Shown piece by piece: positions 1-6,642 of a stretch of 19,467 nucleotides of DNA. Each line of letters starts with the position of its first letter. The stretch's first letter is position 1. The translations under genes were made by a program, and so were the position numbers. The notes beneath the pieces were generated by a model. It saw only the letters and a list, made by a program, of their open reading frames with translations. It ran no database searches and was not told where the DNA came from. This DNA comes from Paracoccaceae bacterium (GTDB lineage Bacteria; Pseudomonadota; Alphaproteobacteria; Rhodobacterales; Rhodobacteraceae), in contig JAASTF010000027.1 of NCBI GenBank assembly GCA_021767525.1, positions 1 through 19,467 of the forward strand, given 5' to 3'.

Positions 1-725
1 AACAGCGCGCCATGCTTTTCGGCGATCTTGGCAATGCCCTGCATGAATTCGGGGCTGGCGGCGTTCAGGCCACCCTCGCCCTGAACGGGCTCGATCAGGA
101 ACGCGGCCGGTGCGTCGATGCCGCTCGACGGGTTGTCGAGCATCTGTTCGATCAGCGCCAGGCTGTCGACACTGTCGCCAAAGGCACCTTCAAACGGCAT
201 ATGGGTCACGCCGTCCAGCGCGCTCATGCCGGAACCTCCCCGCTTGCCGGCATTGCCGGTCGCGGCGAGCGCGCCCATCGTCATACCATGAAAGCCGTTG
301 GTGAAGGCGATGATGTTCTTGCGGCCGGTCACCTTGCGCGCCAGCTTCATCGCGGATTCCACGGCGTTGGTGCCGGTCGGGCCGGTCATCATCACCTTGT
401 AATCCATGTTGCGCGGCTTCAGGATGATACGCTCGAACGCTTCCAGAAATGCGGCCTTGGGCTCGGTATGCAGGTCCAGCGCGTGACCGATACCATCGTT
501 CTGCATATGCTCGACCAGCGCGGCCTTCATATCCGGGTCGTTGTGGCCGTAGTTCAGCGAGGAACAGCCCGCCAGAAAGTCGATGTAGCGGTTGCCGTCG
601 GCATCGAACATTTCCGAGCCTTGGGCGCGGGCGAACATCGCCGGCATACCCCGGCAGTACGAGCGCGCTTCGCTTTCGCGGCGTTCAAAAACAGCTTTAT
701 TGTCGGCTGACTTGTCAGTCGTCAT
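1..725 (-). CDS. ectB: Diaminobutyrate--2-oxoglutarate transaminase EctB (partial, N-terminal 241 residues)
   Basis: PLP-dependent class III aminotransferase of ectoine synthesis. It converts L-aspartate-semialdehyde to L-2,4-diaminobutyrate with glutamate as amino donor, in the cytoplasm. The reading frame starts at ATG 725 (MTTDKSADNKAVFERRESEA), preceded by AAAAGGAA at good distance, and runs off the window start, so about 240 of the family's roughly 420-430 residues are visible. Visible marks are the cofactor-phosphate loop GPTGTNAVE (about 115-123), the aromatic-His-Gly F145-H146-G147, and EPVQGEGG (about 212-219). The Schiff-base lysine lies outside the window. The gene follows ectA by 36 bp on the same strand, as in canonical ectABC operons; ectC is expected beyond position 1. 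The EctB assignment, rather than a generic aminotransferase, rests on the N-terminal sequence pattern plus the ectA neighbour. Confidence 0.95.
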   Translation of the reverse strand, partial: MTTDKSADNKAVFERRESEARSYCRGMPAMFARAQGSEMFDADGNRYIDFLAGCSSLNYGHNDPDMKAALVEHMQNDGIGHALDLHTEPKAAFLEAFERIILKPRNMDYKVMMTGPTGTNAVESAMKLARKVTGRKNIIAFTNGFHGMTMGALAATGNAGKRGGSGMSALDGVTHMPFEGAFGDSVDSLALIEQMLDNPSSGIDAPAAFLIEPVQGEGGLNAASPEFMQGIAKIAEKHGAL

Positions 726-761
726 GGGAAAATTCCTTTTGTATCGGTGTGTGGGTCGCGA

Positions 762-1289
762 TCAGGCGGCTTTTGCCAGCGCTTCGGGGAATTCGATCGT
801 GACCATGTGTTCGGTGGCATGCTTGCCATCAAAGTGCTCATCGCGGATGTAGTGCGGCTCATCACTCAGATCGCCGCCGATCATCCGGGCAAAACTCTTG
901 AACAGACCCCAGCTTGCGCCGTTATCGCGCGTGATGGTGGTTTTCAGGCAGGTTGCCGCGTCGCACTCATCACGTTCGATCAGGTGCTGAAGCATTTTCT
1001 TGCCCAGCCCCAAACCACGCGCCTTTTCGCTGACAGCGACCTGCCACACGAAAAAGGCGTCTTGGTTGGGGATCATATGACCCGATATCCACCCGACGAT
1101 CTCGCCGTCCAGTTCAGCCACAACACAGGTGTCGCGGAAATGTTCGGCTTGCACGATGTTGCAATACATCGAGTTTTCGTCCAGCGGTTTGCAGCTGCGC
1201 ACCAGCTCCCAGATTTCGGCCCCGTCCGTCGCTTCAGGTTTGCGCAGAAGGGGCGCAGGCGATCGGGGCGGTGTCACATCTTTCGGCAT
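762..1289 (-). CDS. ectA: L-2,4-diaminobutyrate N-gamma-acetyltransferase EctA
   Basis: GNAT-fold acetyltransferase that transfers acetyl from acetyl-CoA to diaminobutyrate, giving N-gamma-acetyl-diaminobutyrate, the EctC substrate. The 175-residue product matches the usual EctA length of 160-190. The conserved EctA block LRKPEATDGAEIWELV is at the N terminus. The GNAT acetyl-CoA-binding loop VSEKARGLGLGKKM and the EctA-typical TITRDNGASWGLF and DEPHYI segments follow. I chose ATG 1289 because AAGGAG lies 9 nt upstream. The frame remains open to ATG 1343 and TTG 1352, but those starts would extend the protein past the homologous core and overlap the likely promoter. It is the first gene of the ect operon, divergent from ectR, and is probably induced by osmotic stress. 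Confidence 0.95.
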   Translation of the reverse strand: MPKDVTPPRSPAPLLRKPEATDGAEIWELVRSCKPLDENSMYCNIVQAEHFRDTCVVAELDGEIVGWISGHMIPNQDAFFVWQVAVSEKARGLGLGKKMLQHLIERDECDAATCLKTTITRDNGASWGLFKSFARMIGGDLSDEPHYIRDEHFDGKHATEHMVTIEFPEALAKAA

Positions 1290-1324
1290 CGGGTCATGCT
1301 CCTTGCTAACTTGCTTCACGATGT

Positions 1325-1352
1325 AAAATAACGACTGACGCATATATTTCAA
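1325..1352 (-). promoter_or_regulatory. Candidate sigma70 promoter for ectAB
   Basis: On the minus strand, TTGAAA (complement of 1347-1352) is followed after 16 nt by TATTTT (complement of 1325-1330). This predicts a transcript start near 1318 and a leader of about 30 nt that contains the ectA ribosome-binding site. The hexamers are seen directly; promoter function is inferred. The region is AT-rich relative to its surroundings, as expected of a promoter. Confidence 0.4.
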
Positions 1353-1368
1353 CCTATAAAGTATTAAT

Positions 1369-1402
1369 GGGCCAAAACCGGCGAAAACCGGCGTTTTTGC
1401 CC
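1369..1402. repeat. Tandem 10-bp repeat within an imperfect dyad in the ectA/ectR intergenic region
   Basis: AAAACCGGCG occurs twice in tandem (1374-1383 and 1384-1393). The pair is flanked by GGGC (1369-1372) and GCCC (1399-1402), so that GGGCCAAAA and TTTTTGCCC form a 9-bp stem with one mismatch. It sits between the divergent ectA and ectR starts, just upstream of the candidate ectA promoter. It could be a regulator-binding site, perhaps for EctR, or a structural element. I do not recognise it as a known operator. Confidence 0.45.
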
Positions 1403-1470
1403 GTATTTGCTTTATTTTTCGGAATTATGTAACTTCGATGACATAAAGCATGCACGAAGACAAAGCTGAA

Positions 1471-1514
1471 AAGGAGGATTTGCTTAGGTGATTGAAGCAT
1501 CTGGCAAAGATTGA
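1471..1514 (+). promoter_or_regulatory. Strong ribosome-binding site with a possible 8-codon minicistron ahead of ectR
   Basis: AAGGAGG (1471-1477) is a near-perfect Shine-Dalgarno sequence, but no ectR-frame start lies at normal distance; the first, TTG 1492, is 14 nt away. A GTG at 1488, 10 nt downstream, opens a short frame (MIEASGKD) that stops at TGA 1512-1514, one base before ATG 1516 of ectR. This could be a leader minicistron coupled to ectR translation. Alternatively, ectR simply uses a poorly spaced TTG. Confidence 0.3.
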
Positions 1515-1515
1515 C

Positions 1516-2028
1516 ATGATACCGTTCAAGATCGAGGACCTGATGGACAGAACAGATGACAGCCTGATCGCCTTGCGGCGGATCATGCGCGCGACCGAGC
1601 TCTACGCGCGCGAACTGGCGCATTCCGCCGGCCTGACGCCAGCGCAGTTGCGTGTTCTGCAGATCGTCGACGAAAAAGGCAGCGCGACACCCAAGGCGCT
1701 GGCCAAGCAGATGGGCGTCAGCCAAGCGACCATCACGACACTGGTGGACAAGCTGGTCAGCCGCGATCAGGTGCGCCGAGTGCCATCCGAAACCGACCGC
1801 CGCCAAACCAATGTCACCATCACGCCCAGCGGGCACGAAACGCTGGTCAATGCCCCAGACGCGCTGCAACAGAAATTCGTGCGCGAGTTCGAAGACCTGC
1901 AAGAATGGGAGCAGGCGATGCTGGTCGCCGCGCTGGAACGCGTGGCCAGTATGTTGGACGCCGAAGAAATCGACGCAGCGCCGGTGCTGACGACCGGCGA
2001 TCTGCACATCGGCCGCAAGCGGCATTGA
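1516..2028 (+). CDS. ectR: MarR-family regulator of ectoine genes, EctR-like
   Basis: Cytoplasmic winged-helix transcription factor, 170 residues from ATG 1516. The recognition helix is GVSQATITTLVDKL (about 67-80). The wing includes RRVPSETDRRQTNVTIT (about 87-103) with the MarR-typical D-R-R. Helices at both ends form the usual dimer interface (ALRRIMRATELYARELA and WEQAMLVAALERVASML). It is divergent from ectA with 226 bp between the starts, the arrangement known for EctR repressors of ectoine operons in methylotrophs and marine bacteria. The start is uncertain: TTG 1492, ATG 1516 and ATG 1543 (preceded by GAGG at 5 nt) are all possible, and the fold is intact with any of them. The EctR role is inferred from family and position. 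Confidence 0.88.
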   Translation: MIPFKIEDLMDRTDDSLIALRRIMRATELYARELAHSAGLTPAQLRVLQIVDEKGSATPKALAKQMGVSQATITTLVDKLVSRDQVRRVPSETDRRQTNVTITPSGHETLVNAPDALQQKFVREFEDLQEWEQAMLVAALERVASMLDAEEIDAAPVLTTGDLHIGRKRH

Positions 2029-2138
2029 CAGCGCCCGCGAAAAACGCCCCTGCACCGATTGCCCTTGGCAGCCCGACACGCCACACTGGGCGCAAACATC
2101 GCCCTGCCATCCGGTCGGGCGCGAAGGAGTGGTTGATT

Positions 2139-2399
2139 ATGAAGATTCGTTTTTTCCTGGCGCTGTGTGGCGTCGGCGCCCTTGCGGCATGCGACCCCAC
2201 GATGAACACCAGCGGCGAATTGCCCGAACTGCCCGAAGCCGTCGTGGAAATGGCCGCCCCCGGGCAGGATCTGGGCTCGGCCCGGCTGCGCCCCGAAGAC
2301 GGCTGTTACTGGTATCTGCATCGCGGCCCGGTGGAAACCACGCTGTTGCCCTTGCGCACACCAGGCGGAAACCCGATCTGCACCCGCGCCGCGTCGTAA
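2139..2399 (+). CDS. Small putative lipoprotein, 86 residues, unknown function
   Basis: Starts at ATG 2139 with AAGGAG 9 nt upstream. The N terminus has KIR, then a hydrophobic stretch and lipobox LAAC, with the lipidated Cys at residue 18. Asp at +2 would favour inner-membrane retention by the enterobacterial Lol rule, which may not hold here. The mature part is about 68 residues and carries two further cysteines, one in DGCYWYLHRG and one near the end in GNPICT. These could pair in the periplasm. I do not recognise the family. It follows ectR on the same strand by 110 bp and converges on the transpeptidase gene with 7 bp between the stop codons. Lipoprotein status is well supported; no function can be assigned. 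Confidence 0.8.
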   Translation: MKIRFFLALCGVGALAACDPTMNTSGELPELPEAVVEMAAPGQDLGSARLRPEDGCYWYLHRGPVETTLLPLRTPGGNPICTRAAS

Positions 2400-2406
2400 C
2401 CGCGGC

Positions 2407-3060
2407 TTAGCTGCGGGCGGTCAGGCGTTCGGGCGGATACAGCACCGCCGTCGATCCGATTTCGACATTCGGATACAGGTCGATGATATGCGCCATGACC
2501 ATCCGCACGCAGCCCGAACTGGCGCGCCCGCCAATCGACCGTGGCGCGGGCGAGCCGTGGATGCGCAGGTAGGTGTCGCGCTGCCCGCGATAAAGATACA
2601 GCGCCCGGGCACCCAACGGATTGTTCGGACCCGGCTCCATCCCGTCGGCATGCTGGGCGTATAGCTCGGGGTCACGCTCGATCATCGCCTTGGTCGGGGT
2701 CCAGCGCGGCCATTCGGCCTTGCGGCGTATGGTGTAGGTTCCGGGCGTGTACAAATTGCCCTTGGCAATCGCCACGCCATAGCGCATCGCGGTGCCATCG
2801 CCCTGAATGTGATACAGGTAACGGGCCACCGCATCCACGTGAATGCTGCCCGGGGCCAGGCCGTCATTCGCCTCGACCCGCTGCGGCAGAAAACGCGGAT
2901 GAAGGCCCCAGGGGTTCGTCGTCGCCGGGTCATACCCGGCAGGGACGACCAGCGCATCCCAAGCCGCCTTTTGCGCCTGCGACGCGGCCCGGGCCGGCGC
3001 GGCGAGCGGCGCGGAAAACAGGGCCGCGGTCGTTGCAATGAAATGGCGCCGTGTCAGCAT
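2407..3060 (-). CDS. L,D-transpeptidase (YkuD domain), secreted by a Tat-type signal
   Basis: Periplasmic enzyme of the YkuD family, which cross-links peptidoglycan stem peptides or attaches proteins to them through a catalytic cysteine. The 217-residue protein starts TRRHFIATTAALFSAPLAAP, a twin-arginine-like signal with probable cleavage after APARA (about residue 25). The catalytic motif is complete: H168-G, then S-S-G-C184-V-R186-M in GRASSGCVRM. AAGGAC lies upstream of ATG 3060. The fold core (about 70-210) resembles the ErfK/YbiS/YcfS group common in Proteobacteria. No lipoprotein substrate is recognisable next door, although the adjacent small lipoprotein is periplasmic too. The exact reaction (3-3 cross-link versus protein tethering) cannot be told from sequence. 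Confidence 0.92.
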   Translation of the reverse strand: MLTRRHFIATTAALFSAPLAAPARAASQAQKAAWDALVVPAGYDPATTNPWGLHPRFLPQRVEANDGLAPGSIHVDAVARYLYHIQGDGTAMRYGVAIAKGNLYTPGTYTIRRKAEWPRWTPTKAMIERDPELYAQHADGMEPGPNNPLGARALYLYRGQRDTYLRIHGSPAPRSIGGRASSGCVRMVMAHIIDLYPNVEIGSTAVLYPPERLTARS

Positions 3061-3240
3061 GTCGTGTCCTTACCGTTCGGTCATGTGCATGTTCGACCTA
3101 GAGTATTTACCATCGCAGGCAAAATCTCCAGCGACATGCACGCGAAAGTGAGAAGCCGGGAAAACCGTGCCGCAAAGCGGCGCTGCAACCGGCCCTCACG
3201 GGCTTTGCGCCTTGCCGCCAACAGGCCCGTTATCTAAGGT

Positions 3241-3291
3241 TTTTTCATGCGGACCGGCAGGCTGAGCTACGCCCTGCCAACGCATGAAAAA
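3241..3291 (+). promoter_or_regulatory. Large inverted-repeat leader abutting the CoA-transferase ribosome-binding site
   Basis: TTTTTCATGCG (3241-3251) and CGCATGAAAAA (3281-3291) are perfect 11-bp inverted repeats. Nested inside are GGCAGG (3256-3261) and CCTGCC (3273-3278), around an 11-nt loop. The 3' arm ends directly against the GGGAGG ribosome-binding site (3292-3297) of the gene at 3304. As RNA this would be a two-part stem able to influence ribosome access; as DNA it could be an operator. It is not a terminator, because no T-tract follows the 3' arm. A weaker upstream stem (ACGGGC 3198-3203 with GCCCGT 3225-3230) precedes the T6 run at 3240. Confidence 0.55.
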
Positions 3292-3303
3292 GGGAGGATG
3301 ACG

Positions 3304-4485
3304 ATGCAGATGGGCGACAATCAGGCCATGCTGGACGGCGTCAGGATCGTGGATATGACCGGCGTTGTATTCGGCCCTCTGGCCACGCAGATCCTGTCGG
3401 ATTTCGGCGCCGAGGTGATCAAGGTCGAGGCCCCGGGCGGTGACGTTCTGCGCCATGTCATGCCCCCGCGCGAAAAACCCGGCATGTCGGCGGTGTTCAT
3501 GGCGCTGAACCGCGGCAAACAGTCCATCGCGCTGGATCTGCGCGATGCCGACGACCAGACCGTGATGCGCGGACTGCTGCAAGAGGCGGACGTGTTCATC
3601 CACAATGTGCGGATGCAAGGCATGGGGCGCCTCGGCTTTGGCTATGACGATGTGAAGGCGCTGAACCCGGGGCTGATCTATGTGCATTGCGCGGGCTTCG
3701 GCTCGTCCGGGCCTTATGCGCAATTGCAGGCCTATGACGACATCATCCAGGCGGCCTCGGGCACGGCCACGTTGCTGCCGCGCGTCGATGGCAACCCGCA
3801 GCCGCGCTTTTTGCCATCGCTGATCGCGGACAAGGTGGGCGGGCTAAGCGCGGTCTACGCCACGATGGCCGCGCTGATCCACCGGATGCGCACGGGCGAG
3901 GGCCAGTTCGTCGAAGTGCCGATGTTCGAGGCGTTCTCGAAATTCATGCTGCAAGAGCACCTGAACGGCCAGTATTACGACCCGCCAACGGGGCCCGTCG
4001 GCTATCAACGCCAGCTTGATCCCGACCGGCAGCCCTGCCCCACGGCTGACGGCTACATCACCTTTCTGCCCAACCGGATGCCGCAATGGCGGCCGATCTT
4101 TCAGGTTCTGGGCGATCCCGACTACCTGGAACGGCACGGGCTGGAAACCGATCTGGAAATCCGTGCGGCCCAGCCCGAGATCTACAAGCGCGTGCGTGAG
4201 CTGACGCCGGCGCAGCCCAGCGAACACTGGGTCACCGAATTGCGCGCCGCGGGCGTGCCCTGCATGGCGGTTCGCGACCTGGGCGATATGCTGGATGACC
4301 CGCATCTTCAGGCGGTCGGCTTTTTCAACACCCGCGACCACCCGACCGAGGGGCGCGTGCACGATATGGTCGAGCCGTGCCGCTTTTCCGCCTGGGCCCC
4401 GAAAGACCCCGCGCCCAGCCCCGCCCTGGATGAAAACGGCGCGGCGATCCGCGCGCGCCTGGAAAAAGGAAACAAGACCCGATGA
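3304..4485 (+). CDS. Class III (CaiB/BaiF-type) acyl-CoA transferase
   Basis: Family III CoA-transferase of 393 residues, the usual length. Such enzymes move CoA between carboxylic acids through an aspartyl-CoA thioester intermediate. The N-terminal block VVFGPLATQILSDFGAEVIKVE (about 21-42) is typical. The probable catalytic aspartate is D176 in LIADKVGGLSAV, matching the position of formyl-CoA transferase Asp169. TGEGQFVEVPMFEA follows. The start is ATG 3304, 6 nt after GGGAGG; ATG 3298 is too close to it and ATG 3247 lies inside the hairpin leader. The stop overlaps the next start as ATGA, implying translational coupling to the GST-like gene. Family III members differ widely in substrate, so none is assigned; the proximity of the catabolic operon suggests an acyl substrate related to it, but that is inference. 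Confidence 0.9.
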   Translation: MQMGDNQAMLDGVRIVDMTGVVFGPLATQILSDFGAEVIKVEAPGGDVLRHVMPPREKPGMSAVFMALNRGKQSIALDLRDADDQTVMRGLLQEADVFIHNVRMQGMGRLGFGYDDVKALNPGLIYVHCAGFGSSGPYAQLQAYDDIIQAASGTATLLPRVDGNPQPRFLPSLIADKVGGLSAVYATMAALIHRMRTGEGQFVEVPMFEAFSKFMLQEHLNGQYYDPPTGPVGYQRQLDPDRQPCPTADGYITFLPNRMPQWRPIFQVLGDPDYLERHGLETDLEIRAAQPEIYKRVRELTPAQPSEHWVTELRAAGVPCMAVRDLGDMLDDPHLQAVGFFNTRDHPTEGRVHDMVEPCRFSAWAPKDPAPSPALDENGAAIRARLEKGNKTR

Positions 4486-5150
4486 CAATCGAGCTGTGGC
4501 ACTGCCAAAACGCGCGCTCGTTCCGCGTGCTCTGGGCGCTGGAAGAGCTGGGCGCCGAATACAAGCTTAACATGCTGTGCTTTCCGCCGCGCGCGACCAA
4601 CAAGGACTATTTGCAGGACAATCCGCTGGGCACCGTGCCGTTCCTGCGCGACCAGGCGCAGGAACTGACCGAAAGCTGCGCCATGCTGGAATATCTTGGC
4701 GCCTGCTATGGCGAGGGCCGGCTGGCGCGTGCGCCCGGCCATGCCGAATTCGGCGCCTATCTGAACTGGCTGCATCACGGCGAGGCGACGCTGACTTTCC
4801 CGCAAACCATCGTCCTGCGCTATGGCCGGTTCGAACCGGACGAGCGCAAGCTGCCACAGGCGGTCGAGGATTACAGCGCGTGGTTCTTGGCGCGGCTGCG
4901 GCTGGCCGAAAGCACGCTTGAGGACGGCCGCGATTTCCTTTTGCCGTCGGGCTTTTCGATGGCGGATATCGCTGTGGGCTATGCCATCCAGCTGGCGATC
5001 ACGATCGGGATGCGCGACAGGCTGCCGCCGCATTGCCTGGCGTGGTTCGATCGGCTCAAGACGCGGCCCGCCTTTATCCGCACCCGCGAGATCGAGGAAA
5101 AGGCCCATCTTGACGCCGGCTTTCCGCCGCGGGCACCTGTGGTTCTGTAA
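4482..5150 (+). CDS. Glutathione S-transferase family protein
   Basis: A 222-residue cytosolic GST-fold protein. The N-terminal thioredoxin-like domain has the cis-proline motif NPLGTVPFL (P53) and the glutathione gamma-glutamyl contact E64-S65 in TESCAMLEYL. The C-terminal helical domain has the hydrophobic-staple/N-capping motif FSMADIAVGYAI. The thiol-activating residue is uncertain: the first strand reads ELWHCQNARSFRVLWALEE, with C8 and S13 as candidates and no Tyr at the usual place. The gene overlaps the CoA-transferase stop by 4 bp (ATGA), so the two are co-translated. It might act as a conjugating or isomerising partner in the same pathway, but GST substrates cannot be read from sequence. 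It ends just before a strong terminator. Confidence 0.9.
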   Translation: MTIELWHCQNARSFRVLWALEELGAEYKLNMLCFPPRATNKDYLQDNPLGTVPFLRDQAQELTESCAMLEYLGACYGEGRLARAPGHAEFGAYLNWLHHGEATLTFPQTIVLRYGRFEPDERKLPQAVEDYSAWFLARLRLAESTLEDGRDFLLPSGFSMADIAVGYAIQLAITIGMRDRLPPHCLAWFDRLKTRPAFIRTREIEEKAHLDAGFPPRAPVVL

Positions 5151-5156
5151 CGAAAA

Positions 5157-5189
5157 CGGCGGGGCGTTTCGCCGCCCCGCCGCAGTCTT
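5157..5189 (+). terminator. Rho-independent terminator after the CoA-transferase/GST pair
   Basis: A perfect 10-bp GC stem, CGGCGGGGCG (5157-5166) with CGCCCCGCCG (5173-5182), encloses a 6-nt loop and is followed by CAGTCTTTT. AAAA also precedes the stem, so it may act weakly on the opposite strand. It separates the convergent GST and aldehyde dehydrogenase genes. Confidence 0.8.
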
Positions 5190-5207
5190 TTCGCACCGAA
5201 TGGCCGG

Positions 5208-6641
5208 TCAGGCCCGACGCATCACAACGGTTTGCGGCTCGGTCACCGACAGGATGGCATCGTCGCCATGCTCGGCCCCCAGGCCGGATTGCTTGCGCCC
5301 GCCAAAAGCCGCGTCCGGCGACAAATAGATCGCCTCGTTGATCCAGACCGTCCCCGCCTCAAGCCTGCGCGACACCCGCGCGGCGCGCTCCATGTCCTCG
5401 GTCCAGATCGTCGCGGCCAACCCGTATTCGGTATCGTTGGCGCGGGCGATCACCTCGTCCTCGGTATCGAACACCATCAGCGGCAGAACCGGGCCGAACT
5501 GCTCTTCGCGGACGATACGGGCGCTGTCGGGCGGGTTGTCGATGATGGTGACCGGCACGAAAAACCCTGGCCCCTGGGGCGCGGCGCCCTGAAAGGCAAA
5601 GTCATAGCCATTGCTGCGGCAATCGGCCAATAGCTCGGTCACGCGGTCGAACTGCGTGCGGTTCTGGATCGGGCCGACCATCGTATCGGGTTCGGCCCCG
5701 TTGCCCACTTTCACCTGCTGGGCCACGGCGATCAGCGCGTCGCGAAAGGCCGGGTAAATCGCGCGCTGCACATAGATGCGCTTGGACGCGATGCAGATCT
5801 GCCCGGCATTGGCGAAGGCGGCCCAGAACACCTTGGTCGCCGCGGCCACGGGATCGACATCGTCGAACACCAGCGCGGGATCGTTGCCGCCCAATTCCAG
5901 CGTCAGCCGCTTAAGCGAGGCGCCCGCGCCTTCCATCACCTTGCGCCCGGTCGCGGTCGACCCGGTAAAGCTGATCTTGTCGACCTCAGGGTGCGCGGTC
6001 AGCCACGGGCCCAGCTCGTCGCCGCCGGAAATCACCTGCAACACGCCGGCCGGGAACAGCTTGGCCACCAGCTCGGCAATGCGCAACGCGGCCAGGGGCG
6101 TTTGCGGCGCGGGTTTCAGCACCACGGTATTGCCCGCCAGCAGGGCCGGCACGATTTTCCACCAGGCCAGCAGCACGGGGAAATTCCAGGGCGAGATCGC
6201 CGCCACAACACCCAGCGGCACGCGATAGGTGGTGCTGATCCGCTCGGGCGTGTCCTCGTTCACGACAATCGGCAGCTCCAGCGTGGCCTGCCGCGCAAGG
6301 AACCGCGTAAGCGAGGCCAGTTCGCCCCGCGCGGCGGTCAATGTCTTGCCCTGCTCGGCGGTCTGGATGGCGGCGATTTCATCGGCATGGGCCTCGATCG
6401 CCGGCTTGATTTGCGACACCGCGGCGCGGCGCTCTTCGATATCCAGCGCCGCCCAGCCGGGATAGGCCGCGCGCGCGGCTTGCATGACCTGCGACAGCTC
6501 GGCCTGTGTGCAGCGGGGGGCGGTGCCGATCACCTCGGTGGTGGCGGGGTTTATCACCTCCATCCGCGCGGCGCCCGGCACCAGCGCGCCGTCGATCAGC
6601 ATGTTCACGGTTACGGGGCGTGCAAAGGCGCCATCGGGCAT
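5208..6641 (-). CDS. NAD(P)+-dependent aldehyde dehydrogenase
   Basis: ALDH-superfamily enzyme of 477 residues that oxidises an aldehyde to the carboxylic acid. All catalytic elements are present: N153 in PWNFPV, K176 in LKPAPQTP, the cofactor loop FTGSTATG (225-232), general base E249 in LELGGNDPA, and nucleophile C283 in NAGQICIAS. EEQFGPVLP and the closing FGGRKQSGLG also fit. ATG 6641 is preceded by GAAGGAGAG. The gene starts 1 nt after the stop of the alcohol dehydrogenase gene and is the last gene of the eight-gene operon, so it most likely takes the aldehyde made by that ADH. It resembles the broad-specificity and aromatic/aliphatic aldehyde branch rather than semialdehyde-specific types, but the substrate is not assignable. 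Confidence 0.93.
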   Translation of the reverse strand: MPDGAFARPVTVNMLIDGALVPGAARMEVINPATTEVIGTAPRCTQAELSQVMQAARAAYPGWAALDIEERRAAVSQIKPAIEAHADEIAAIQTAEQGKTLTAARGELASLTRFLARQATLELPIVVNEDTPERISTTYRVPLGVVAAISPWNFPVLLAWWKIVPALLAGNTVVLKPAPQTPLAALRIAELVAKLFPAGVLQVISGGDELGPWLTAHPEVDKISFTGSTATGRKVMEGAGASLKRLTLELGGNDPALVFDDVDPVAAATKVFWAAFANAGQICIASKRIYVQRAIYPAFRDALIAVAQQVKVGNGAEPDTMVGPIQNRTQFDRVTELLADCRSNGYDFAFQGAAPQGPGFFVPVTIIDNPPDSARIVREEQFGPVLPLMVFDTEDEVIARANDTEYGLAATIWTEDMERAARVSRRLEAGTVWINEAIYLSPDAAFGGRKQSGLGAEHGDDAILSVTEPQTVVMRRA

Positions 6642-6642
6642 G

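Noticed and set aside
2012..2023. GCCGCAAGCGGC at the end of ectR, considered as a terminator
   Set aside because: A 2-nt loop is too tight, there is no T-tract, and it lies inside the coding sequence.
2400..2416. Near-palindrome CCGCGGCTTAGCTGCGG between two convergent stops, considered as a terminator
   Set aside because: The 7-bp stem has one mismatch, there is only a 3-nt loop and no T-tract, and it overlaps the transpeptidase stop codon. It could be chance in GC-rich DNA.
3241..3291. Inverted repeat considered as a rho-independent terminator
   Set aside because: The T-run is at the 5' side and the A-run at the 3' side, so neither strand has a T-tract after the stem. No gene ends there.
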